Assembly: GCA_914767715.1 (NCBI GenBank) | Contig: OU612067.1 | Coordinates: forward strand, 16,185,001-16,249,000 | From: Membranipora membranacea | Lineage: Eukaryota > Bryozoa > Gymnolaemata > Cheilostomatida > Membraniporidae | DNA length: 64,000 bases | Reading direction: 5' to 3' | In this document: positions 1 to 27,141 of the stretch, one piece after another | Layout of the letters: each line of letters starts with the position of its first letter | Numbering within the stretch: position 1 is the stretch's first letter | The notes under the pieces: model-generated | Told to the model about the DNA's origin: nothing | Seen by the model: only the letters and a program-made list of their open reading frames with translations | Databases searched by the model: none | Program-made: the position numbers and the translations under genes

Positions 1-3000
1 TCGCATGTTTGTATACATCAAGACTTATCGCCCAAAACACGGCGTCAGTAGCAGCAAACCCCCCCCCCCCCAATGCTATAGCCAATAATGCAGGATTCAC
101 TGATCCTAGTTTTCACCTTATGGGATAGTCCCTTCTTTGTACACATTGATTACAATAAATATTTAGTCAGCTGTTTTTAAGATGTAATATTTGTTGTCAG
201 TGATTAGATCATTGGCTCACTGATATGCTGTGACACAATGAAGAACTTGCCCTTTCTTAGAGGCTGTCTCTTTATAATGATGAGAAATATATGACAGATG
301 ATGTCATGCTAATAGATTACACTGAGCTAGCAGGGTTTGTGTTTATTTACACTTGCGAGATTGTTTAGTAAACTTGAGTGTTTATTACAGCTGTCTTGTG
401 TTTTGCGGTTGGCGTTGTGTAATGCTCTTTGTCTACTTGGCAATCAATTTTAGCTTCCTTTAAATTCTCCAGCTCAGATAATTTACAAGTTCGTAATGTG
501 TTCTACTTTACTCAGTACTTTCCAATTTAGATTGAGATGCACATTGACAGCTGCCTTCCTTGCTCTTTTGGGGTTTGGATGTTTTAATACATTAGTTTTG
601 TTGTCTCTGGCTTTATCATGTGCGTAGGAAAACAATGATTAGCTAATAAACAGGCAGTAATCATGTCACAGACCTGTAAAGGTTCCACATTGCACTTGCT
701 GACTCCCTTCATTGTCTGTAACTTAATGATCTTCTCTTGGGTAATTTATCGTCCATGAATTATCACCCTACCCTATAAATGTGAGCTGATAAAAGCCTAT
801 CTGAGCAATTATGTGTCATCTCAGGTACTGATATAGACTAGAAGTATTTTTAATTTAAATATCCGGTCAAAAAAGGTTAAAATTCTGCTGAATGAAATTT
901 ACACTCTAATCCATTGATGAGAAGATAATTCCTAATGTTTTCTATTGCATAACGCTGGTGCCAATTAAGTTTGTTGTGTCTTGGCTTACTTCAAGGATAC
1001 AATGCTAATGACTACACGCTGTAATCAGTTGAGTGATTATTGACAAGAAGCGCTGCTTTGGCAATACAAACTAAAACAGGCAGTCAGCGTTTAAAGCATC
1101 AGAAGGCCAATCTTAGCGTATATTATAGGCCTACTATCCGATGCCGAATGTATTTGCTTCTTATAATGGTGTTAGTGAAAGTTTACATGCTTTGTAATGC
1201 AGTAATTGGTTTGTGTTAATGACTAGTAGCCCAGGATTTTCCCAGATTGATTGTATAACATCATTATTGGTTAGGCAAGCAGCAGAGCCCATTAGCACTC
1301 ATAAAACAGTTGCTATTGCACAATCCTATGTAAGCTCTCATGTTTTTTCGACTGGCTCTTGTGTTTTATTTACGCATTTTCGGTAGCCATTTCAGGTTAT
1401 TTTGATTCATGTGCCAGTTGTAACGCCAATTATTATTGTGTTGTCTGAAGGCATAGCCCTAGTCAGCGAGATTGATAAGGTTTTTTACGGGCGTAGCCCG
1501 TGCTGCTCCTTCTGCCTTTATCAGTGAACAGGAATATGAGCCCCTGTTTTAGTAAACCTTATGTTGGCTATGCATACACTTGTGAGATAAGAATATTTAT
1601 AATATACAACAGTGGGATCAAACTCGTTACACAAAAAAAACAGTGACCCAGTCTCGAATCTAATCAACAATCGAACTAAACTGTATAAGAAAACTGCACA
1701 CTATTTTAAAACTTGTACAGCGAATAAAGTATAAATATGTTGGTGATGCAATTTCACTTCACTTGGTAGAAGTGATAAATTTTTATACTGTCTTGAAATT
1801 TCATTTGTGCTCACATAACTTAGTTAGCTGGAATGTTGATCGGTCACAGGGCAGGGTGTGAAATCTTTCTTTGCCACTGTTTGTCTATAAATACACTGCT
1901 AATCTCTTAATCCTTATACAGAAGAAATTAATATGCAGAAATGGTGGCTTTCAAATGATAAAGCAATTTATAATATTTCCATCAAGTTATTGCTTGCTTC
2001 TTATGCAATCACTGATCTTATTTTGGTCGTTTCCATCTTTTTCCACTTAGCTTTTATGGAGTTTCACCGTGTTGGCCACTTCCAGCGAGAAGACGTCAAC
2101 TCAATGAATTTGCATTTCCTGTTTAGAACTTCCCATCACTCATGGATTCAAGTGCAGTAGTTACCATATCAAGCGGCGCATGGATTCTCATTTTTGGGAA
2201 TTGGAGTACCAAGCCATTAGATCTGGTAACAAAATGTACCTAGATTACGCCTGTTTAACTAGAGATTTATTTAGATTTGAGCAGATTAGAACACATAGGT
2301 CATTGAATTCGCACCTAGATTACCCCGGTCAGCACGTAAAATCTCCGACAGAAGCCTGACGATGGGTGAGGACAGGTAGGGTTATCTCCATCATAGCGCG
2401 TTACCAACGAGCATCTTACCAAAGAGCATCTTTTATCCCACATCGCAGGCAGTGCTGGTGATTAAGGTCACGCTCCAGCGCACACATTGACCGAGGATAT
2501 GCTCTGCTTGGTAACCGTGGTAACGTGAGATGACTAGCAGGGCAAGTTATTGTCTCTGGCTAAATTCAATGTGATTGTGGTTTGTAAGTTTGTTTGTATA
2601 CAAACACGAGAGGGTAAATATAAACACAGATTGTGGTTAGCTCATGGCTCTAAGGCTAAGCTTATAGAGACCGTACTGGATTGGTTGGGAAGGTCAGACC
2701 CATCCATCAGACTTTGGATATTATAATAAAGCCTCGGTGAGCCAGCCGCACGCATTTCTCATCTACTGTATTTGTGGCGATTTAGACTGCTGCTGTTTGG
2801 CTTCCACTTGGATATTAGACATTCACTAAAACTTTCACTTCCAATGCAGCTACTGTTGGTGATATTGAGGATGACATATTTTTACCGGGATACATTGATC
2901 ATCATTTCTAGTTGAAATTCTTCCATTTACTGAAAATTCAGGTATAGTGCTGCTGCTGTATATCGATCATTACATAGAAAATCTTAAAATCATGTTTGTG

Positions 3001-5065
3001 ATTTTTAGAGCTTTGCAGTGTCGAGAGTGGGTGCTTGTGTAGCTGCCGGCATCTTCGATGCATGGAATCGCTGTGTTTGACGTTACATGAATTTTAGCTT
3101 GATTCTGCGCTGCCTCTATATGCTGGCAGTTTTTAGGTGCTGCCGCCGCCACTATTGTTTTATATCATACGCTGCTGGTATAATGCTCACTAGTACACAA
3201 TATATTATTGTTTTTATTGATCAAAGACTTGTTAATGCAGGACAATTCTAAACAAGACCATTCATTGCTGCCGTTAAGAGCTTTGCAACAGGTCAGTTTG
3301 TCACAATGGCGGAAACAAATAACATTATAAATATAAACATACCGCTGTGTTTTGTCGCTTTCAGATGGATGGGCCGACTCGAATGGATTGCATTGTTTTG
3401 CTGTAATGGGTCTGATTTTTCCCAACAAAAGAGTCGTAATCTGTTGAACTGAGTGTTAAAAGGCTGTAAAAGTTTAAACCAGCCCCAAAATTTACGATCG
3501 CCAATCGCCATTTTGTATGGCCTGCATAATTATTGTAAATGAGTAAACATTCGTTTGAGGATTCTGACCAAGCTAGTCAAAAGGTAAAACTCATGGCGTC
3601 ATCTAAATCTTAAACAGTAGCTATCATTTGCTGTTTCATTTTACTCAATGACATAACGCCATACATGGGGTACCTGAGGTTTAGCTTTGTGGTCCAAGGA
3701 GAAGCGGATAATTGAAATTTGTGTCGAAATAAGTCTTTCCATATTGGTTCCTTAGCTGTAACTCAGCGAGTTTACGTTCTACTTTTTGTGATTTATTGGT
3801 AGATGGGATCTGCAGATAGACATCATGATGCTTGGGTACCGCTGTCACTATGCAATACTATGGCTGTCTCTGGGGGCGTTCCATCCGCTAAGACATTAAT
3901 ATCGAGTTTAGAGGCTAGGAATTTCCTTGAATCCAAAGCAATTCACTTTTTCTAGCCACCAGCTGTGGTTTGAGGTTGAGAAGTAAATTAATTGGGTTTA
4001 ATCTCGTTAGCAGAGGATTAAACTTGACTTGTAAGGTTATGATTTTTATGAAAATCAAGAGTCTTTAAATCAAGCTCCCAGAGAACAATCATCCATATCA
4101 TCGAAATCCCGACTTTTATTGTATTCAACCACAAATGTTCATGTATAGCCATCCTCACCCTCGCAAAGATTTACTGAGCAGACATTTTATTTACTGTGAC
4201 TCACGATCTTTGCTGGTCTGGTGTGGTTACCGACTTTCACCTAACCACATGTAGACCTCGCATGATCCCAACGGTCAATTGTTCTCACTGCCGGCCCAAC
4301 AAACTGACCATCCATCATAAAATATCAATCAAGAATTCATAACTCGCCATCAATCACCCTCGTACGATCTACTAAAACAATATCCTAAATATGCCATTGT
4401 TTATTTCCTACCAAAAATACACAGAATTGATGACTATATGAAACCTTATAAACCGGTGCCCAGTGTTTCGACACATGCAAGAAATATGTCCCTTCGGATA
4501 ATTTGAGGCGTATTCTAATTAATTTACAATGCATTAGACAGTCTAAGAAGGGCAGGACATCCTTGTGGAGAATTTGTCATCCTCTCTTGTTTGGAAGGGA
4601 CTGGTGGGAACACCTTGTTCTTTCTGGTTCAGTAATCGTGATGGACAACTGTGTGCTAGGTGTGAGTTGGATAATTCTGGCTCAAAGACTTTTTTGGCGG
4701 TCATTGATTCAGCTCAATTAATTCTGAGTATCAGTGTGCGTCCACCTAAGATTATGATTTCATCATCAAAATTGATGAATCAAATTCATCCTTCTGTCAC
4801 ATTTGAGACGAAAAGTGTTTCCTCTTTTAAATTATGGAGAAAAAAAAATGGTGAGCTCAATATAGCTTATCCCTTATATTTCATGAGTAACAATAGCTAA
4901 GCACCTAAAAGCTTGAGTTTCGATGCAGTTTAGATATGGGATGGGGAGTAGCGGTCAAACAGCCTAGGCACTCAAGCTATTTAAAAAAAGGAGTCTCACT
5001 CCTTGGTGTAAACTTACAACTTGGTTTTGAAAATTTAATGAAGTATTTTTGTTTTTGTTTTGAAG
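1..5065. other. FOXP upstream intron or 5' flank
   Basis: Non-coding AT-rich DNA before the first FOXP exon seen. The open frames here are short, lack splice-compatible ends and have no recognisable domain. The missing FOXP start exon could lie here but I could not place it. Confidence 0.6.
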
Positions 5066-20494
<15,429 letters not shown>

Positions 20495-21954
20495 AAGTTA
20501 TCCTCCCCTGTCATATCAATATGCCGTCAGGAGTTGTTGACTCTTCACAGTCTAGCCTCAGATCTAGCATGGTGAGCACAGAAAGGAGGGAATCCCACCC
20601 TCCCTGGCGAGAGAATCGATATGGTTGGTGGTATTCTAAAGAGTAAAAATCAAACAGATTAGCAGTATGCGCAGGAAATACGAGTCGTAGTGTTAATATT
20701 TATAACTTCAAAAGTGTATTTTTTTCATAATCCACGATTATTCTTGATCTTTCTTTTTTGTCAAGAGCTTAGCAGTATTCAAGTTTTTGGTATTTTAACG
20801 ATGATTGCCCCTTCAATTATCCTTACCAAAACCAAACTTACTCAGTAACCTGATCATTATTTCAACCCAAATAATTTTTCCTTCTTGCAGCAATAATTTA
20901 AAATCTATACTTTGGTTTGTTTTTGACCTGACATTTCTTATTGTTATTATTAATATTATATTTAAGTTATGTTCCTTTTTTTTTCTCTGTTTAATATGCA
21001 TGATTAAATCCTAATTATTTACGAGAGTATCAAAACGGGTTCCTAAAGTTGTGTCCCCCCAACCCCTCGATCCTTGTATAAATCATCTAACTATGTTTTA
21101 TTGTGTTAGGAGTTATCTTCTGATATAGTAACCATCCCGAAGATGTTGATTAGAACATCTTATCATTGTATAATTTACCTGTGATGTAACCCAAGCCATA
21201 TCCACTATATTTTTTATAGTATTACTAAACTCAGTTTACTATCAGGAATAACCTTATGAATGCTATTATTAAGGCTGTAATTCTTCCACAGGAATTAACT
21301 TCAAGATATCCATTATTGAATTTTTTACATGATCAATATGACATTTTGGTTTTGCTCAGGCAGCAATTTGTTGCCTGCTGAAATGCCAACAGATATTTCT
21401 GAATTTATGTAAAAATAAGGTACAAGCCTGTTGTAAAAATGAGAGGCTAAGGATTAAATATGTTAACAAATATTTTGGATATTCTATGGAAAGTCCATAT
21501 ATATATTATATTATATATATTATATTTCTATCAGAGAGACGGTTAGTGAGTAGAGATTTCACCATGCTTCGGTTATATATTATTATTATTATGCATTATT
21601 TGTTGCTGATAGTTTTAAACGTTACCATTCTTCACGCTATTTTATTACCACATTGTAATATTATTACACAGATTAGTTTATTTTTGCCATTTCAATCATA
21701 TTATTCAAAACTAAAATAATTTTTCTAAAATATATCAAAATCCAGAAATGAATACACTCCTTGTTTCCCTAGTTGATGGCGTTAAGCGAGATGTAGAGAG
21801 TCTTAATTGGGGTTAAGTTTAGCTGTTTCAATCACTTCAAATGCACTGCATTCTAAATTTTGTCGTGCCATTAGCAAGAATAACGTCAATGATAGTTAGG
21901 TGGCATTAGAGGAGAATATTTGGTACTTTCAGAATTATTGAGATTATGCGATTT

Positions 21955-22910
21955 TTAAAGTGTCTAGGAAAGCAAAAAACAACCACTGTTCATATCAAAG
22001 CTTTGTCATTGCAATGAACAAAAAAAGTAAATTTTTTCGCACAAGGACATTATTGAATGATTTAACACAATTTAAAGTGCGAAATTCTAGGGCAGGGGTG
22101 CCCAACCTTTTCTCTCACATGAGCCATTTAAAAAATCAATCAAACCAAATGAGCTGACCACGTTGTGTCACGTGTAGACAACATGGAAACAGTCAGTGAT
22201 ATATATGTATCATATTCATTATTCATTCATGTATAAGCGCAGGCAAGAATACCAAAGCATAGTCATTGTGTGAGATTATGCGCGTAGTGCGAAAAAAAAT
22301 TTGAGGAAAATTTAGGTTGGCAAGTCTGCAAGAAGACAACCCTACACACATATGTACAATGCAGGCACCCAGTACAATGCACTTGTATACACTATACATA
22401 CATTTAATGTACATTGTACATGCATGAATTGAATGCATGAAATTCGCGCCAAAAAGCGCGTGAAATTTGCAAATATTAAAATGAGCCACCTAAAAAGCCA
22501 AAATGAGCCGAGGTGGCTCATGAGCCATAGGTTGGGCACCCCTGTTCTAGGGTGTAGAAGGGTCTACAGTATGTTATCTCCCCTGTCACAGATTCACATT
22601 TAAAGGATGATCCACTTACAGTATAACAGTAAGCCTAGCCCGGGCTTACCTAGGACAGTTATAAGGCTGCTCTACTTACACTAGAAATTAACAAGAAACT
22701 GTATTGGACGACGGTAGCGTAGTCAAAGATATTTGAGTGTCAACACTTAACAGGGGAGATAACATACGGACGACCCTGGATTTTCGCACTTTGAATTAGA
22801 TTACATCGTTCAATAATGTCCTTGTGCAAAAAAATTTACTTTTTTTTTCGTTGCAATGGCAAAGCTTTGATATGAACAGTGGATGAATTTTGCTTTCCTA
22901 GACACTTTAA
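21955..22910. mobile_element. Inverted-repeat DNA element, interrupted by a second element
   Basis: The ends are TTAAAGTGTCTAGGAAAGC and its reverse complement (right end at 22910). The homology continues inward for roughly 180 bp per arm, past TTCATATCAAAGCTTTG and GCACAAGGACATTATTGAA to TATGTTATCTCCCCTGT. The left arm is continuous only when the insertion at 22093-22552 is removed. There is no transposase frame, so it is non-autonomous. The TTAA at both ends could be a piggyBac-like target site or part of the repeat itself. Confidence 0.85.
22093..22544. mobile_element. hAT-type MITE, 452 bp, nested
   Basis: Terminal inverted repeats CAGGGGTGCCCAACCT start at 22093 and end, inverted, at 22544. 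Exact 8-bp target-site duplications TTCTAGGG flank it (22085-22092 and 22545-22552). An 8-bp duplication with CAGGG termini is the hallmark of the hAT superfamily. No transposase is encoded. Confidence 0.92.
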
Positions 22911-23292
22911 TGGAGTCTTTGGTTTTTTCATGAATTTCTGAATCACTTGCTCGAGATTTCTTCAAATGTTCACTGCTTGAGATAGACTATCATATCTGTC
23001 TTTACCGTCCTTAGTCGAATTACACCAATTGTATGTATTTGTAGACTTTGTTTCATATTACAAGTTGTCCTGTCATTCCAAGTGGAAGGATAACTTCATA
23101 AATATTCGTAATATCACCATGATCACTTTTGTTATGTAGCAAATTTATATTTGTGTTGTTATTGAACTTTGCAAGTGATACTGATATCATGATGTTCTAC
23201 GGTCTAGTGTGAGAGTTTTTGGTCCATAGATGATGCATCTTTTGCGATCGTGAATTCTAGCTACGAGTCACACATGCCCTTAAAGAGCACCA

Positions 23293-23335
23293 TGGTAGCA
23301 GACACTGAGAATATATATTCTCACCTTAGCTACCA
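23293..23335. repeat. 43-bp imperfect palindrome
   Basis: TGGTAGC ... GCTACCA encloses the perfect palindrome GAGAATATATATTCTC. Could extrude as a hairpin; no associated gene. Confidence 0.7.
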
Positions 23336-23568
23336 TTAGAACCCTCACTTCAAGAATGTTATTCTACTGAATGGCCTTGACTGCTGCATAAACAGTTCAT
23401 GTTCTTTTATGCTGATAATGTAAGTCTTGGTAGCGTATGAAGCCCACTGATAGCAGTACCTGGATGCTGCGAAAAAACATGTTGGAGTGGATGAAGAATT
23501 AACTTCGAGCGGTGTAAAAGTGGCATAGGCTCTAGGTTTGGGAATTAATTTGTAAAATTGTAAAATGT

Positions 23569-23621
23569 ACTGGAAATCGAACTGGAAATGTAACTGGAAA
23601 TGTAACTGGAAATGTAACTGG
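23569..23621 (+). repeat. 12-bp tandem repeat, about 4.5 copies
   Basis: Unit ACTGGAAATGTA; the first copy differs (ends TCGA) and the following copies are identical. Confidence 0.85.
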
Positions 23622-23754
23622 AACTTTGACCTGAATGACAGTTAAACCAGGGACTGGGCTGTCTGAATAAGATGTTATTGGTACCTGAGAAGTTCTTCAT
23701 CGTCCTTGCCATTTCAAATGTCAGACTTTGTATTGTTGTTGATCACCCTGCCTG

Positions 23755-23886
23755 CAGGGCCGTAGTTTAGAAAAAATTAGAAAAAGTTCCAAAGATTTGA
23801 CGTAGATTTTTTAATTATTTTTACCAATTTATTTAGCTTTCTAGGGGAGGCAGTGCCTCTCTGCCTCCCCTAGAACTACAGCCCTG
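23755..23886. mobile_element. 132-bp foldback element with CAGGG ends
   Basis: Ends CAGGGCCGTAGTTTA and, inverted, CAGGGCTGTAGTTCTA. Its right part contains the palindrome CTAGGGGAGGCAG..CTGCCTCCCCTAG, which recurs at 37381. The flanking 8-mers match only partly, so the target duplication is unproven. Confidence 0.6.
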
Positions 23887-24201
23887 CCCTGGTGTAGGGA
23901 AATGACCCTATACCCCTGTCAGCAATTAAAAGGTAAGCCAACTAATGTTCTATTTCTGAGTTGTTATTCCAATCTACTTGAGTAGATAACATACAAGGGT
24001 ACTTACTTGATTTTTTATCATTACTTTTTAGCTACTAATCAGTTAGGTTTTATCAAGTTTGCTTGCATTCAGACTTGTTTCCCCTCTACAGGAGAAGGGA
24101 AGCAACTCTGAATAAGCGAAAACTTGATCAAACATATAGTCCTGCTATCTTATTTACACAAAATCTCATCAAAACACTTGTTAGATAGATCAGGGAGAAT
24201 G

Positions 24202-24385
<184 letters not shown>

Positions 24386-27066
24386 TTAACTTTATTCATC
24401 ACCGATCAATACAACGAGGGCAAATGAGACCGTGTGCAAAAAAAGAAAAAAGTATCAAAAGTAGTTTAAGAAAAACTTTTTCTCATACAGGGTTGTTCTA
24501 CATTTTGGTGCTAACTGTACATTTCGGTGCTAAATGCACTTGTTATGTGAATTTATTAGTCCCTGTTATCAATAATATAAGGTTGCCGCCAACCTCATGA
24601 GATAATTTTCTACGATTATACAAAACTTAGTGAGAAGGATGGTAACCTTTATGCTCAAGCAGCTGTTCTCGGTTCTGTGACTGTATCGGATGCTCTCCTA
24701 GTATGGAACAAAGGCTAATCCAAATAATAATTGTATTTTTCTATTTTTTTCAAAAAATATTTGGTAGTGTAACACAGTTTAATCAATTTGCGCATGTGCA
24801 CCAATCAGTTCAGGTTGGTTATCTTTGCATCGTAGCATTTGGATTAATCAAAATGTGCTTGTGTACCCAAACTAAAAATTCACCTACCCTAACTGGGAAG
24901 TTGGCTTTTATAGGCAAAAGATAAAATAGGTGGATTGGGACAGTTAGTGGTACTGTCACTACGGTGCAGAGCGTCTCGTATCACAGAGTCGATCTGCAAG
25001 CAGTGTGCAGTTTAACAGTGGATTCACTTTTAGTACTTGGTTGGGTCAAAGAATTTGTAATCTCTAGCAACTACCCTGAGACTATGTGGTAAGTGTGCAT
25101 TATTTCACGTCAGTGGAAAATCTCTATCCACTCATAAAACTATGGAACAATAAAACTACATCCGATTTTATTAATTTGAGTATGTCTCCAGCTTATATTA
25201 TTGTTCACAGGTATTCCACGTTTTACAACTCAAGCCTCCTTTTACCTCAGTCGTATCTGATCAATATTTGCTCAATTTATTACGTACTGGTACCTTACTT
25301 TATTGTGTACTCGCATGTTCAAAATTATCAGGTATAGAGATAGTTTAGGATTTTGCATGCTCAAGATGCTCAAAATGATCAAGTAGAGATAGTTTAGAAT
25401 CATGCTTAAGATAAAAATCATGGGTGCAGTAACCATTCTGGTCCAGGTTATAAATATATAAATAACAAACAACAGCGACTCATGAAATCTTACATTTACA
25501 TACTCGGTCTCACAGTCTTGTGTAGGCACTATGGTCTTGCCTTGACTTCAATGGGGGAAAACTCCACAATAAACGTACTATCAGAGGATAGGTACAGGCA
25601 CCCATAGCACTCAAAGGCCCCAGAAAGCAAGTTCGCTCTTGTGTCAAATGGTTAACAAACTTGCATGGCTGGCTAATGAAACAAGATCTGAGACCTGGAT
25701 ACATCAGTTTTCTTGATGACAGTTGGTTTATCTAGAGTGCTAGTGGTTTTTGTATTGGGGAATTTCTTAATTCTATTGTTTTTGGAACAATGGTAAACAT
25801 AGTGAGTGTTGTTATGTCATCCTGGACATAGACCAGGGCATGAGGGCTCGCATCGGCTAATGCAGATACCATAATACATCACATAGTTCCTTCCTCTAAT
25901 ATTTTTAGTGTAAAACGAGATAATTGGTGTGTCTGTTGCTTTTAAAAACTTTCTTAACATCATCTAGCTCTGCCATCAATCACCGGAAAACAACTGGAAG
26001 TATAATTATAATTTTTTACCACCACCGGCGAATGGTTAGTCATCCTTGACAACGAAATCCATGCTGCATATTATTGCCTCAAAGACAATTAATGGCACAT
26101 CCCAGTCAGTGCTAGGTAATACATTTTATGTAAAATTTGGCGTTTGGAATAGCGGCATATATCCTGAGCAATGTGAACATAGCCATCTGCTCGTAGATCA
26201 GGTGACCTCCTGAGCTTACACATCATCTTACTGTTCTCTTGCTGTTTAGTAATAAACAGAAGATTGGGTTGCCCCTAAAGAGGTACGCAAGGTGCTCAAA
26301 ATCCTCATACTGAGAATGTGAGACATCCTAGAAAATTAAAATGCATCCTAGATGTGAGGCCATAAGAGACCTCCTGAACTGGATGTCCATCAAGCTACCA
26401 AAACTAAAACTGGCCCTACTCAGCCATTGGCAGTGACACTTTGATCTTGGCCGATATGCCGAGAAGCTTATTGTTCTCTTAACAAAACTTTACCACCAGA
26501 CCCTAAACATGAAAATGTTGACCTTGCGCCAATCCTTCCATAAAACTGAACATAGAAATGTGACATAGTACCATATAATCAGTGATATAATTATCGTTCT
26601 CACAAAGTCATTCATCATGGTTATGACAGTGGCATTTTTTTGTGGAACTGCCTGCTAGCCAAGCCATATAGTTATGTTAATACACTTTTATATAGCCGAG
26701 TATTTATCACTCAAGAGTGGAAACTGCGCCCATTAATATATATATCACCATAACCAGTGAATCGGTAACTAAAATAATGCATTGTTTAGGGTATTATATA
26801 GTATAGCTGAAGGAAAAGAATTGATTGCAAGCCTAGTGCGTGGCAAGATTATCATCACAATCAGTCCACTATTGATATAGCGCTGTATTAGGTTGTGCTT
26901 AGCAAACGAGCATTCACTGTCCATAATAAGTTGTTGCTTAGAATACTGACTGAAAGTTGATCACTAGCTGGTCTTTAGCAAAGCATCGGGGAGAAAAATT
27001 AGGACTAGTAGAAACATATACCCATCTTCTCGAGACAGACTTATAGAGCTATAGAGAATATTCAGG

Positions 27067-27141
27067 ATGGGAGAAGGAGAGACCGGCTTCATGCAGAAAC
27101 TCGTACGAGGACTATTTATTGGCTTCAATATTCTATTTTGT
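27067..27141 (+). CDS. Tetraspanin 1 exon 1
   Basis: Residues 1-25, from the start ATG to NILFC at the beginning of TM1. Donor GTAAGT at 27142. The paralogue breaks at the same residue. Confidence 0.93.

Noticed and set aside
1933-2160. 75-codon hydrophobic frame before FOXP
   Set aside because: No splice-compatible ends, no recognisable domain, composition like the surrounding AT-rich DNA.
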